Positions 26,283 to 35,176 of a DNA stretch of 64,000 nucleotides are shown here, in pieces. A program made the translations under genes and the position numbers. The notes under the pieces are model-generated. The model ran no database searches and was not told the DNA's origin. It saw nothing but the letters and a program-made list of their open reading frames with translations. The stretch is from Anaerocolumna sp047777345 (GTDB lineage Bacteria > Bacillota > Clostridia > Lachnospirales > Lachnospiraceae): assembly GCA_047777345.1 (NCBI GenBank), contig JBKEEJ010000003.1:180260-244259 (forward strand), in the 5' to 3' direction. Numbering within the stretch: position 1 is the first letter of the stretch; each line of letters starts with the position of its first letter.

Positions 26283-28697
26283 TCACAGTATTTTGTCTAT
26301 TTTCCATACCTTTTTAGCATATTCCTCCAGTGCTAGGTCAGAAGCAAACACTCCTGCAGCGGCAATGTTGACCAGGGACATTCTGTTCCAATAAAGCGGC
26401 TTTCTGTAGCGTTGCTCTGCTTCCTCCTGTTTCCTGCAATAAGGATAAAAATCCGCCAGTACCATATATGGATCTCCTGAACCGTTCTGACCTCCAATCA
26501 GATTCGACGCAATATTAGGAAAGGATATTTCGCCTATGCCGGTAATCAACTGGTCTATTACATTGCGCAAAGGAATATTCTTAAAATAACTGGATGGACA
26601 GTATCCCTTTTCTCTGATAGAATCCACTTGATTTTCCCGTAAGCCAAATGTCAGGATATTATCTTTCCCAACTGCTTCGCTGATCTCAATATTGGCTCCA
26701 TCCATGGTACCTATCGTTATGGCTCCATTAATCATTAATTTCATATTGCCGGTACCGGAAGCCTCCGTGCCTGCTAAGGATATCTGCTCACTGATTTCTG
26801 CCGCCGGTATGATAATTTCTGCCAGCGACACTTTATAGTCTTCAAGAAATACAACTTTAAGCTTACCTTTCAAATCTTTATCACTGTTGATTACATCAGC
26901 AACACAACAGATTAAATGAATGATCTGTTTTGCAAAATCATACCCCGGAGCAGCTTTTGCTCCAAAAATAAAAGTTCGAGGGTAAATGTCTGCTTCCGGG
27001 TTTTCTTTGATTTTATTATACAAATAAAGAATGTGTAACACATTAAGCAGCTGTCTTTTATATTCATGAAGTCTCTTTATCTGTACATCAAAGATAGAAT
27101 CCGTATCTACAATAATCTGGGTAGTATCTTTAATATATTTAGCCAGACGTATTTTATTATTCTTTTTAATTTCTGCAAGCTTTTCTAATACCGCTTTATC
27201 TTCCCTATACTTCATAAGATTTTGTAAATCCTGTGGGTTATTTATATATCCGCTTCCTATCAGATCCGTGATTAGTTTGTTTAATTCGGGGTTGCACTGG
27301 CACATCCATCGTCTGTAATTGATACCGTTGGTAATATTAATAAATTTATCAGGATAAAGATCGCAAAATTTACGAAACAGTTTGGTTTTGATGATATCCG
27401 TGTGTATTCTGGAAACACCGTTGATACAATAACAAGCATAAAGACATAGATTCGCCATATGAATCTGTCCATCCCGGATAATTGCCATCTGTGAAATACG
27501 TTCCAGGCCCACATGATAATGATCCGCCAGTTCTTTACAGAAGCGGTTGTTAATTTCTCTTACAATCTGGTATATTCTGGGTATCCTTTGCATAAAGATA
27601 TCCTCAGGCCAGACTTCCAGTGCTTCGCCCATAATCGTATGATTCGTATACGCAAATGTTTTTGTTACAACTTCCCAGGCTTCCTCCCATTTATACTTAT
27701 ATTCATCAAGAAGAATCCGCATTAATTCCGGTATGGATGTAGCTGGATGCGTTTCATTAATATGAATGGACACCTTATCGGAAAAGTTCTTTATGGTTCC
27801 ATACCGGGAAAGATGAATGCGGATAATATCCTGGATGGAGGCAGATACAAGAAAATACTGCTGCCTTAAGCGCAGGCTCTTGCCTTCCGGATGATGATCC
27901 GGAGGATATAATATCTTACTGATTACCTCTGCCATGGATTTCTGCTCTAATGCACGGATATAGTCTCCCTGATTGAAAAATCCAAGATCAATATTCGTAC
28001 TTGTGGCGCTCCATAAGCGCAAGAGGCTTACACTGGTATTGTGATACCCGGAAATCAGCATATCATACGGTACGGCTGTCACCGAATTATAATTTTTATG
28101 CGTAATATGAAGCACACCATCTTTCCAGTCTTCTATGATCTGTCCGTCAAATTTAACTGTGACAGCTTCATCCGGCCGGGGTACCAGCCATAAGTTTCCA
28201 CCCTCTAACCAATTGTCCGGAAGTTCCACCTGCCACCCATCTATGATTTTCTGGCGAAAGATACCGAATTCATAAAGAATGGAATAACCATCCATTGGAT
28301 ATCCAAGTGTTGCAGCAGAATCCAAAAAACATGCAGCAAGCCTTCCAAGGCCCCCATTACCCAAAGCCGCATCCGGCTCAAGGCTATAGATTTTTGACAG
28401 AGAATATCCCAATTCACTAACTGCAGCTTCAAATTGATCTGTTATTTCAAGATTATATAAATGATTCTTTAAAGACCTGCCTATTAAAAATTCCATGCAA
28501 AGATAATAGACTGTTTTTGCATTTTTTCTGCTGGCAACCGTTTTTCTGCGTTCCTCCATCAGCATATCTCTTACGACCATGATCACAGCACTGTAAAACT
28601 GCTCCTGTTTTGCAATATCCGGTGTTACGCCAAAATGATGGTCCAACTTTTTACTGATAAGCTCTTTGATTTCTTCCTTATTGATATTTACCTGCAC
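26283..28697 (-). CDS. glgP: Glycogen/maltodextrin phosphorylase
   Basis: A GT35 enzyme that releases glucose-1-phosphate from alpha-1,4-glucan ends. The 804 residues include ALGNGGLGRLAACFLDS (about 109-125), the glucan-site HPEGKSLRLRQQYF segment, and the PLP Lys in GTEASGTGNMKLMINGA. Length is normal. The start is GTG behind AAGGGGG. It lies about 100 bases after glgD with a small hairpin (28752-28779) between them, so it probably belongs to glgC-glgD-glgP. It degrades the polymer made by its neighbours. Confidence 0.94.
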   Translation of the reverse strand: MQVNINKEEIKELISKKLDHHFGVTPDIAKQEQFYSAVIMVVRDMLMEERRKTVASRKNAKTVYYLCMEFLIGRSLKNHLYNLEITDQFEAAVSELGYSLSKIYSLEPDAALGNGGLGRLAACFLDSAATLGYPMDGYSILYEFGIFRQKIIDGWQVELPDNWLEGGNLWLVPRPDEAVTVKFDGQIIEDWKDGVLHITHKNYNSVTAVPYDMLISGYHNTSVSLLRLWSATSTNIDLGFFNQGDYIRALEQKSMAEVISKILYPPDHHPEGKSLRLRQQYFLVSASIQDIIRIHLSRYGTIKNFSDKVSIHINETHPATSIPELMRILLDEYKYKWEEAWEVVTKTFAYTNHTIMGEALEVWPEDIFMQRIPRIYQIVREINNRFCKELADHYHVGLERISQMAIIRDGQIHMANLCLYACYCINGVSRIHTDIIKTKLFRKFCDLYPDKFINITNGINYRRWMCQCNPELNKLITDLIGSGYINNPQDLQNLMKYREDKAVLEKLAEIKKNNKIRLAKYIKDTTQIIVDTDSIFDVQIKRLHEYKRQLLNVLHILYLYNKIKENPEADIYPRTFIFGAKAAPGYDFAKQIIHLICCVADVINSDKDLKGKLKVVFLEDYKVSLAEIIIPAAEISEQISLAGTEASGTGNMKLMINGAITIGTMDGANIEISEAVGKDNILTFGLRENQVDSIREKGYCPSSYFKNIPLRNVIDQLITGIGEISFPNIASNLIGGQNGSGDPYMVLADFYPYCRKQEEAEQRYRKPLYWNRMSLVNIAAAGVFASDLALEEYAKKVWKIDKIL

Positions 28698-28798
28698 GAT
28701 AAACCCCCTTACTCAGATTCTGCCACTTTTACTTCTTCAATTTTTATATTCCCTGTCTATTCCTCAGGTAATGGACAGGAGTGTTATGAAAAGCATAA

Positions 28799-29917
28799 TT
28801 ATATCTTTTTTCCTTTACCAATATAGATGGGATGTTGATCACATCCCATAAGCACCCGGTTATCACTAAATATCACATCCTGATCGGCTAAAACATAGTT
28901 CAGTTTTACATTTTCCCCTATTATGCTGTTGTGCATGATGATAGAATTACTGATTTTAGATCCTTTTCCAATTTTCACGCCCCGAAAAAGAATGCTGTTT
29001 TCAACATTTCCTTCGATAAAGCAGCCATCGGAAACCAGTGTATTAGAGATCTGAATACAATCTCCATATCGGGTAGGAATATCATCATAAACTTTTGTTC
29101 GAATCGAACCATGCTTATGAAATAAATCTTCTCTTATCACCGGATTCAGTAAATCCATATTGGCGTAAAAGAAATCATGCATGGAGTTGATTTTCCTGAT
29201 ATACCCATGGTACTCCCAGGCACCGATTTTATATTCGGTAAGCTTCTTTTGCAGAATATCTCTTTCAAAATTTTCTAAACTATGGGCCACCGCTTCCTCA
29301 ATAAGATGGACAAAAAGACTTTTCCTGATAATCCACATATTCGTACCAATGCAGCATTCTGTCTCTACCTTTTGATTTAACAGAATATCCGTAACAAAAC
29401 CGTCAGGTGATATGGTATAAACGGTTTCATTTCTTGCCTGATCTTTCCGTGGATCGACTTTATAATATACGATGGTGATATCTGCATTTTTTTCCCTATG
29501 GTAATTCAATGGATTTCTCCAGTCCATATTGCAAATCACATCACAATCCGTAATAATCAGATACTCATCCTTTGCTTTATTGATAAAAGGTATAATACCG
29601 AACAGGGCTTCTATTTTATTCCTATAAAATCCCGCATTTTTTAATCCAAAAGGCGGGAAAATATGCAAACCCTCTCTTTTGCGTGCCAGATCCCATTCTT
29701 TGCCCGAACCAAGATGTTCCATCAGTATCTGATAATTACTCTTTGTTATTACTGCGATATTGGTTATATTGGAATTATGCATGTTGGATAAAGCAAAATC
29801 GATTAATCGGTACCTCCCGCCGAATGGTAAGGATCCCATGGTCTGACTTTGGGTAATCTCTTGTAGTTCTTCGTCGTGGATATTTGAAAATATGATTCCT
29901 GTTGCGTTGCTGTTCAT
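28799..29917 (-). CDS. glgD: ADP-glucose pyrophosphorylase subunit GlgD
   Basis: GlgD is the Firmicute non-catalytic partner of GlgC. The protein of about 372 residues begins MNSNATGIIFSNIHDEEL and has the nucleotidyltransferase-like fold (GGRYRLIDFALSNM) with a C-terminal left-handed beta-helix. The catalytic GGxGxRL loop of GlgC is replaced, consistent with a regulatory subunit. I chose the ATG at 29917 with GAGGT upstream; an in-frame TTG at 29944 is weaker. It overlaps the end region of glgC by only a few bases. Confidence 0.9.
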   Translation of the reverse strand: MNSNATGIIFSNIHDEELQEITQSQTMGSLPFGGRYRLIDFALSNMHNSNITNIAVITKSNYQILMEHLGSGKEWDLARKREGLHIFPPFGLKNAGFYRNKIEALFGIIPFINKAKDEYLIITDCDVICNMDWRNPLNYHREKNADITIVYYKVDPRKDQARNETVYTISPDGFVTDILLNQKVETECCIGTNMWIIRKSLFVHLIEEAVAHSLENFERDILQKKLTEYKIGAWEYHGYIRKINSMHDFFYANMDLLNPVIREDLFHKHGSIRTKVYDDIPTRYGDCIQISNTLVSDGCFIEGNVENSILFRGVKIGKGSKISNSIIMHNSIIGENVKLNYVLADQDVIFSDNRVLMGCDQHPIYIGKGKKI

Positions 29918-29936
29918 TCGTTCTACCTCATTCAAA

Positions 29937-31095
29937 TCACTCAATTATAGTGCTGTCTTCATTACTCACCACCACAATAGACCGGTCAGAATCTTTCTCC
30001 TCGTTTTTTTCACAATAACCGATTACCTCATTTTCGCCAATAACAGTATTTTCATCTATAATTGCTTTATTGATATATGCATTTTTCATGATATGGGCAC
30101 CGGGCATAACAATTGATTCCCGGACAGTGGCACCCTTTTCAATCTTTACTCCATAAAAAAATAATAGAAGTATCTATATTTCCCTCAATGATACTTCCTT
30201 CTGAAATTATGGAATTCGCAATTTTTGCTGTCACATTTACATAATGTGGAGGTTTCATCGGACTTCTTGTATATATTTTCCATTCCGGTCTGCTTAAAAA
30301 AATATTGGTATTTTCTCTTAATAAATCCATATTGGTATCCCACAGGCTTTCCACTGTGCCAACATCTTTCCAGTAATCGTTAAACGGATATGCAAAAATC
30401 CTCTCCCCGGACTGCAGCATGGAAGGAATCAGATTTTTACCAAAATCATTTAAGGATGTGGTATCTTTTTGGTCAAGTTCCAGATAGTAACGCAGTTTCT
30501 CCCAATTAAAAATATAAACACCCATAGATGCGGTCGTACTTTTTGGTTTTTCCGGCTTCTCTTCAAATTCGTTAATTCTTCCGTCTTTACTTACATTCAT
30601 AATACCGAAACGTGACGCCTCCTTAAGACTTACATCAATCACTGCAATGGTACAGTCGGCATGATGTTCCTTATGATACTTAAGCATAAGAGAGTAATCC
30701 ATTTTATATATATGGTCACCAGAAAGAATTATAATATACTCCGGATCATACCGCTCAATAAAGGGTATGTTCTGATAGATGGCATCAGCAGTACCCTTGT
30801 ACCAATAAGAACCACTCTGCTTTTGATAAGGGGGTAAAATGTGGACCCCGCCTTCCATAAGGTCAAGATCCCAAGGTTGTCCATTTCCGATATAATCATT
30901 TAAATCCAGAGGCTGATACTGAACCAGGACTCCAACCGTATCAATCCCGGAATTAACACAATTAGACAAAGTAAAATCAATCAGTCTGTATTTACCTCCA
31001 AAGGAAAGAGCCGGCTTTGCTCTTTTCTTTGTTAAAACGCCTAATCTGCTTCCTTCACCACCTGCAAGTAACATTGCAATACATTCTTTTTGCAC
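29937..31095 (-). pseudogene. glgC: Glucose-1-phosphate adenylyltransferase GlgC, frameshifted near the C-terminus
   Basis: GlgC makes ADP-glucose, the donor for glycogen synthase. From the GTG at 31095 (after AGAGGG) it reads MQKECIAMLLAGGEGSRLG, with GGKYRLIDFTLSN, SGDHIYKMDY and EEKPEKPKS, all family signatures. After NIDTSIIF the frame hits a stop at 30139. The next frame continues YGVKIEKGATVRESIV and ends NEDSTIIE at 29937, just before glgD. The break is at a run of seven T on the coding strand (30155-30161); six would keep the frame. The lost part is most of the C-terminal beta-helix (about 70 residues) used for assembly and allostery. Confidence 0.85.
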
Positions 31096-31659
31096 GCATT
31101 TCACCCTCTTTCCAGTTTTTAGATGCAGCTTAATTTTCAATTTAAGTTGACAAAAGCTTCCATCTTTTGCTTCTTTCCGGCGGATGTATCTGCTTCATGG
31201 ATGTTAAGCAAACTGTCATAGTAGTTCTGCTTTTCCTGTCTATAATTAGCTGTATCTTAAGTTATTTTTTATGAACCCGGTGTATTCTTAAAGAATTATT
31301 TTTGAATATGCCTATGAGTTAACTGCAAATATTATTATTCCATTTTGACTTAATTTTAATCGGTTAATTTAATTATTTAAAAGGTAGACCCTTTACACTG
31401 TTTTTATACTATGTAATAATATTTCTGTACTTTATTCATGAGGAATGTAACTAGTAATCGTTCCATCTTGTTAACATAAGAAAACCTCGCAAAGCGTGGC
31501 TGTCGTTGTTTATTATTTTTTTACATAGGATGTTTCAATTTACGTTTATGTATGAAAAAGGAGACGGCAGAAAATACTATATGATCAACTACGATTCTTT
31601 GCTATTATATTGAATAACAATTATAAATATATCCACTGTTAACAGATATGAGGTGAATT
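31096..31659. other. Divergent glgC-pulA intergenic region
   Basis: 564 bases, AT-rich. On plus, TTGACT (31345-31350), 17 bases, TTTAAT (31368-31373) is a moderate promoter candidate for pulA, leaving a leader of about 280 bases. A small imperfect hairpin (CCTCGC/GCGTGG, 31486-31500) lies in that leader. I recognise no riboswitch class and no gene here. Confidence 0.4.
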
Positions 31660-33633
31660 ATGGATAATCAGACGGTTATGAAATATTATAAATATTTTTG
31701 TGACCCAAAATTTCATGAGGAATATTTTTATGATGGAAATGACCTGGGAGCAGTATGGTCGAAAGAGGCAACAAAATTTTGTCTGTGGGCCCCAACGGCT
31801 GATCAGGTGACACTTAATCTATATAAAACAGGGGATGGCAATGATTTAATAGAACAGTTACCCATGCATTATGATACCAAGGGAGTTTGGAGACTTACTT
31901 TAAACGGTGACCTGCATGGTATTTATTATACCTATTCTGTCACCATTGACCAGGAAACCAACGAAGCTGTAGATCCTTATGCAAAAGCCGTAGGTGTAAA
32001 CGGGAACCGGGGAATGGTTATAGATTTATCTTCTACCAATCCGCCCGGCTTTGTCACTGAAACCAGGCCCGTCTTAGAATCTCCTACGGATGCTGTGATT
32101 TATGAACTCCATGTAAGAGACTTTTCCACAGATGAAAGTTCCGGAATGTTAAATAAAGGAAAATATCTGGCATTCACCGAAACAGGTACAAAAAATTCCC
32201 TGGGCGCTGCAACCGGAATGGATCATTTAAAGGAATTAGGAATTACGCATATCCATCTCATGCCTGTATTCGATTTTGCAACTGTGGATGAAACCAACCT
32301 ATCACTTCCCCAATTTAACTGGGGTTATGACCCCAAAAACTACAATGTTCCTGACGGGTCCTATTCTACGGATCCCTATCATGGGGAAATCAGAATAAAA
32401 GAATTCAAAGCTATGGTGCAGGCACTCCATGCCAACGGAATCCGTGTTATTATGGATGTTGTTTATAACCATACCTATCATACAGAACATTCCAATTTTC
32501 ATAAATGTGTCCCCGGTTATTACTATCGTATGACTCCGGAAGGCTATTATTCCAATGCCTCCGGATGCGGCAATGAAACAGCATCCGAACGGCCGATGAT
32601 GAGAAAATTCATTCTGGATTCCGTTGTTTATTGGGCAAAGGAGTATCATATAGACGGCTTTCGATTTGATTTGATGGGTGTTCACGATATCAAGACGATG
32701 AATAAAATCCGAGAGGCACTTAACAGGATTGATAGCAGCATATTGGTATATGGAGAAGGATGGACCGGCGGCGACTCTACTCTTCCTTTTGAAAAGCGTG
32801 CAATGAAAGCAAATATGTGCAAACTGGATTCGCATATAGCTGCCTTTAACGACGATTTACGGGACGGAATTAAGGGCAACGTCTTTAACGAAACGGATAC
32901 CGGCTTTGTCAGTGGTAAACATGGTCTGGAAGAAACCATTAAATTTGGTATTGTTGCCTCCACTTATCATAAGCAGCTGGATTATATGCGAGTAAATTAC
33001 TCCAGGTCGCCTTGGGCAGTGGAACCGACCCAGACCATAAACTATATCTCTTCCCATGATAATCTTACGCTCTGGGATAAAATCAGCCTGTCTTGTGCAG
33101 GAAGCAGTAAGGAAGACAAAATCCGGATGAATATGTTGGCTGCAGCAATTGTACTAACTTCCCAGGGTATTCCCTTCTTTCAGGCAGGAGAAGAATTTTT
33201 ACGGAGCAAGCCGCTTAATGAAGCAAATAATCGCTTTGAACATAACAGCTACCGTTCCCCTGATTCTGTAAATAGTTTAAAGTGGAACAGAAAGTCCGAA
33301 TATGAAAAGGTATTTAACTACTATAAAGGACTAATTCATTTCCGTAAGCTTCACCCTGAATTACGCCTTTCCTCTTCTTCTAATATTCAGCAGGCATTAA
33401 CCTTTATGGAAGGGCTGGATGACGGTGTGGTTGCTTATGTAATAACTTATCAAAACCAGACTACCTGCGTTATCTTCAACTCCAACAGGGAGGAAAAATC
33501 TGTTCCGATCCCTGAAGGAAGTTGGAATGTATATGTGAAAGGAGAGGTTGCAGGAACGAGGATACTTCAAACACTTCCAGGCGGTCTCATTACTGTGGAA
33601 CCCATATCTGCGATGATACTGTGCAAAAAATAA
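31660..33633 (+). CDS. pulA: Type I pullulanase (GH13 debranching enzyme)
   Basis: Hydrolyses alpha-1,6 branches of pullulan, limit dextrins or glycogen. The 657 residues have an N-terminal CBM48-like domain (about 25-100) and a GH13 barrel with the type I signature FNWGYDPKNYNVP (about 219-231). Catalytic residues are Asp337 in GFRFDLMG, Glu366 in VYGEGW and Asp467 in SSHDNLTLWD. No signal peptide is present, so it acts in the cytoplasm, probably debranching stored glycogen with GlgP. The ATG follows GAGGTG. It converges with glgA2 with an 18-base gap. Confidence 0.93.
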   Translation: MDNQTVMKYYKYFCDPKFHEEYFYDGNDLGAVWSKEATKFCLWAPTADQVTLNLYKTGDGNDLIEQLPMHYDTKGVWRLTLNGDLHGIYYTYSVTIDQETNEAVDPYAKAVGVNGNRGMVIDLSSTNPPGFVTETRPVLESPTDAVIYELHVRDFSTDESSGMLNKGKYLAFTETGTKNSLGAATGMDHLKELGITHIHLMPVFDFATVDETNLSLPQFNWGYDPKNYNVPDGSYSTDPYHGEIRIKEFKAMVQALHANGIRVIMDVVYNHTYHTEHSNFHKCVPGYYYRMTPEGYYSNASGCGNETASERPMMRKFILDSVVYWAKEYHIDGFRFDLMGVHDIKTMNKIREALNRIDSSILVYGEGWTGGDSTLPFEKRAMKANMCKLDSHIAAFNDDLRDGIKGNVFNETDTGFVSGKHGLEETIKFGIVASTYHKQLDYMRVNYSRSPWAVEPTQTINYISSHDNLTLWDKISLSCAGSSKEDKIRMNMLAAAIVLTSQGIPFFQAGEEFLRSKPLNEANNRFEHNSYRSPDSVNSLKWNRKSEYEKVFNYYKGLIHFRKLHPELRLSSSSNIQQALTFMEGLDDGVVAYVITYQNQTTCVIFNSNREEKSVPIPEGSWNVYVKGEVAGTRILQTLPGGLITVEPISAMILCKK

Positions 33634-33650
33634 ATCGTCTGTCCCAAATA

Positions 33651-35105
33651 TCAGACAGAAGGTCTTTGGGTTCTGGTATTTATTAAATTCCAATAAAGCT
33701 TTTCATACTCAGTTACACTGTGTTTCCATGAAGAGTCAAATTTCATGCAGTTGATGACATATTGCTCCCAGTATGGGGAATAATAGGCCTTAACAGCCCT
33801 CTGTAAAGCAGATACAAGCCCGTCGCTGCTCCACTCCCTCATATAAAACCCGGAAGATATACTGTAATGATTGCTGTCATCCGTCACAGTATCCTTTAGC
33901 CCCCCTACCGGGTTGACTACCGGAACCGCCCCATATCGCATGGCATAAAGCTGTCCCAGTCCACAGGGTTCAAACTGGGAAGGCATCAGATAGATATCAG
34001 CAGCAGCATAAACTTTTCTGGCAATCATGGGATTATAGCAAAAATCTGCAATGATATGATCCGGATAGTTTGCTGCGATCTTTGCAACCTTTTCCTGATA
34101 AACAGGATTGCCGGAACCCAGTATGAACAGCTGAAAAGTATTGACATCCAGCTTTTTTATTGCACTAAGAAGCAAATCGATTCCCTTGGAATAATCCAGT
34201 CTGGTAACCATGGCAACCAAAGGAATATCCGTATCAGGAAGTCCGTAAGACAGCCGCAGTTCTTTCCTGTTATATTTTTTCTGTTCTATTTTCATAAAGC
34301 TGTACGGATAAGTCAAGACACCATCGTGGCTGGGATTATAACTATTGGTATCTATTCCATTTCGAATTCCTATAATTCCGTCTTTTCTTTTTTCAATGTA
34401 CCTGGACATACCAAAACTAAATTCCGGCTGCCTGATTTCCTGCGCATAGCCCGGACTAACGGTTGTAAGCTTATCCGAATACAGAATTCCCGCCTGCATG
34501 AAGTTTAGCCAATTGGGCCATCCCAAATCTTTCAGTTCCTGCTCCGATAACATGTCCTGCACATAATGGGGCGGGACAAAACCATGATAAGAAATATTGT
34601 GAATGGTATACACTGTCTTAATTTCCGGATATGTTTTCTTTATCAGCATGGATAGAAAGCCGGTATGCCAATCGTTCATATGAACAATATCCGGTTTATA
34701 AGTGATATATTTAAGCAGTTCGTTCACAGCACTGCAGAAGAAAAAATATCGGATACCGTCATCCTCATATCCATAAATTTGGTCCCTGTAAAAATATTTA
34801 TCATTGCCAATAAAATAGGTATCGATTTCTTTCCGATCCGTATTTTTCTTAACAACACAGGTATCAAATCCCTTTGCCATTGGAACAGGGAAATCTGACA
34901 GATACTTTATCTTACTACTAATGTTCTTATGCAGTGGCATGACTCTGCGGACCTCAATATCCGGCATCTGTGACAAGGCTAAGGGGAAACTTCTTCCCAC
35001 CTCACCAAGGCCTCCGGCATTTGCATAAGGTGTAATTTCTGCTGCAACATATAGAATCCTTATTTTTTTTTCATTTTGCCTCCTTACAAGTAATGGAACA
35101 GCCAA
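33651..35105 (-). CDS. glgA: Second glycogen synthase-like GT5 enzyme, start codon out of frame
   Basis: A GT5 glucan synthase paralogue, about 475 residues in the family region. It starts KKIRILYVAAEITPYANAGG; the usual KxGG donor motif reads NAGG. The C-terminal PSQFEPCGLGQLYAMRYG active-site loop is intact. The natural start, ATG at 35074 behind AAGGAGG, is followed by nine A (35063-35071 on plus as T), which puts it one base out of frame; ten would fix it. Otherwise translation would need a weak TTG at 35105. It follows glgA1 on the same strand. Confidence 0.82.
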   Translation of the reverse strand: MAVPLLVRRQNEKKIRILYVAAEITPYANAGGLGEVGRSFPLALSQMPDIEVRRVMPLHKNISSKIKYLSDFPVPMAKGFDTCVVKKNTDRKEIDTYFIGNDKYFYRDQIYGYEDDGIRYFFFCSAVNELLKYITYKPDIVHMNDWHTGFLSMLIKKTYPEIKTVYTIHNISYHGFVPPHYVQDMLSEQELKDLGWPNWLNFMQAGILYSDKLTTVSPGYAQEIRQPEFSFGMSRYIEKRKDGIIGIRNGIDTNSYNPSHDGVLTYPYSFMKIEQKKYNRKELRLSYGLPDTDIPLVAMVTRLDYSKGIDLLLSAIKKLDVNTFQLFILGSGNPVYQEKVAKIAANYPDHIIADFCYNPMIARKVYAAADIYLMPSQFEPCGLGQLYAMRYGAVPVVNPVGGLKDTVTDDSNHYSISSGFYMREWSSDGLVSALQRAVKAYYSPYWEQYVINCMKFDSSWKHSVTEYEKLYWNLINTRTQRPSV

Positions 35106-35139
35106 ATCACCTGCTTAATAAATTTATAGGAAGAAACAA

Positions 35140-35153
35140 TGGAAACGTTTCTG
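35140..35153. promoter_or_regulatory. cre/LacI-like palindrome between glgA1 and glgA2
   Basis: TGGAAACGTTTCTG contains a perfect 10-bp palindromic core GAAACGTTTC. It resembles, but does not fully match, the cre consensus. It lies in the gap before glgA2, so it could permit carbon-dependent control inside the operon. Confidence 0.4.
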
Positions 35154-35176
35154 TCTGACCATCCATATGCCATATA

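Noticed and set aside
31484..31520. Hairpin with CGCAAAGCG resembling part of a c-di-GMP aptamer
   Set aside because: Only a few bases match; the GGGCAAAC and GAAA-tetraloop parts are absent.
31549..31614. Short plus-strand ORF MYEKGDGRKYYMINYDSLLLY
   Set aside because: No ribosome site at the right distance; it lies in the pulA leader and has no family match.
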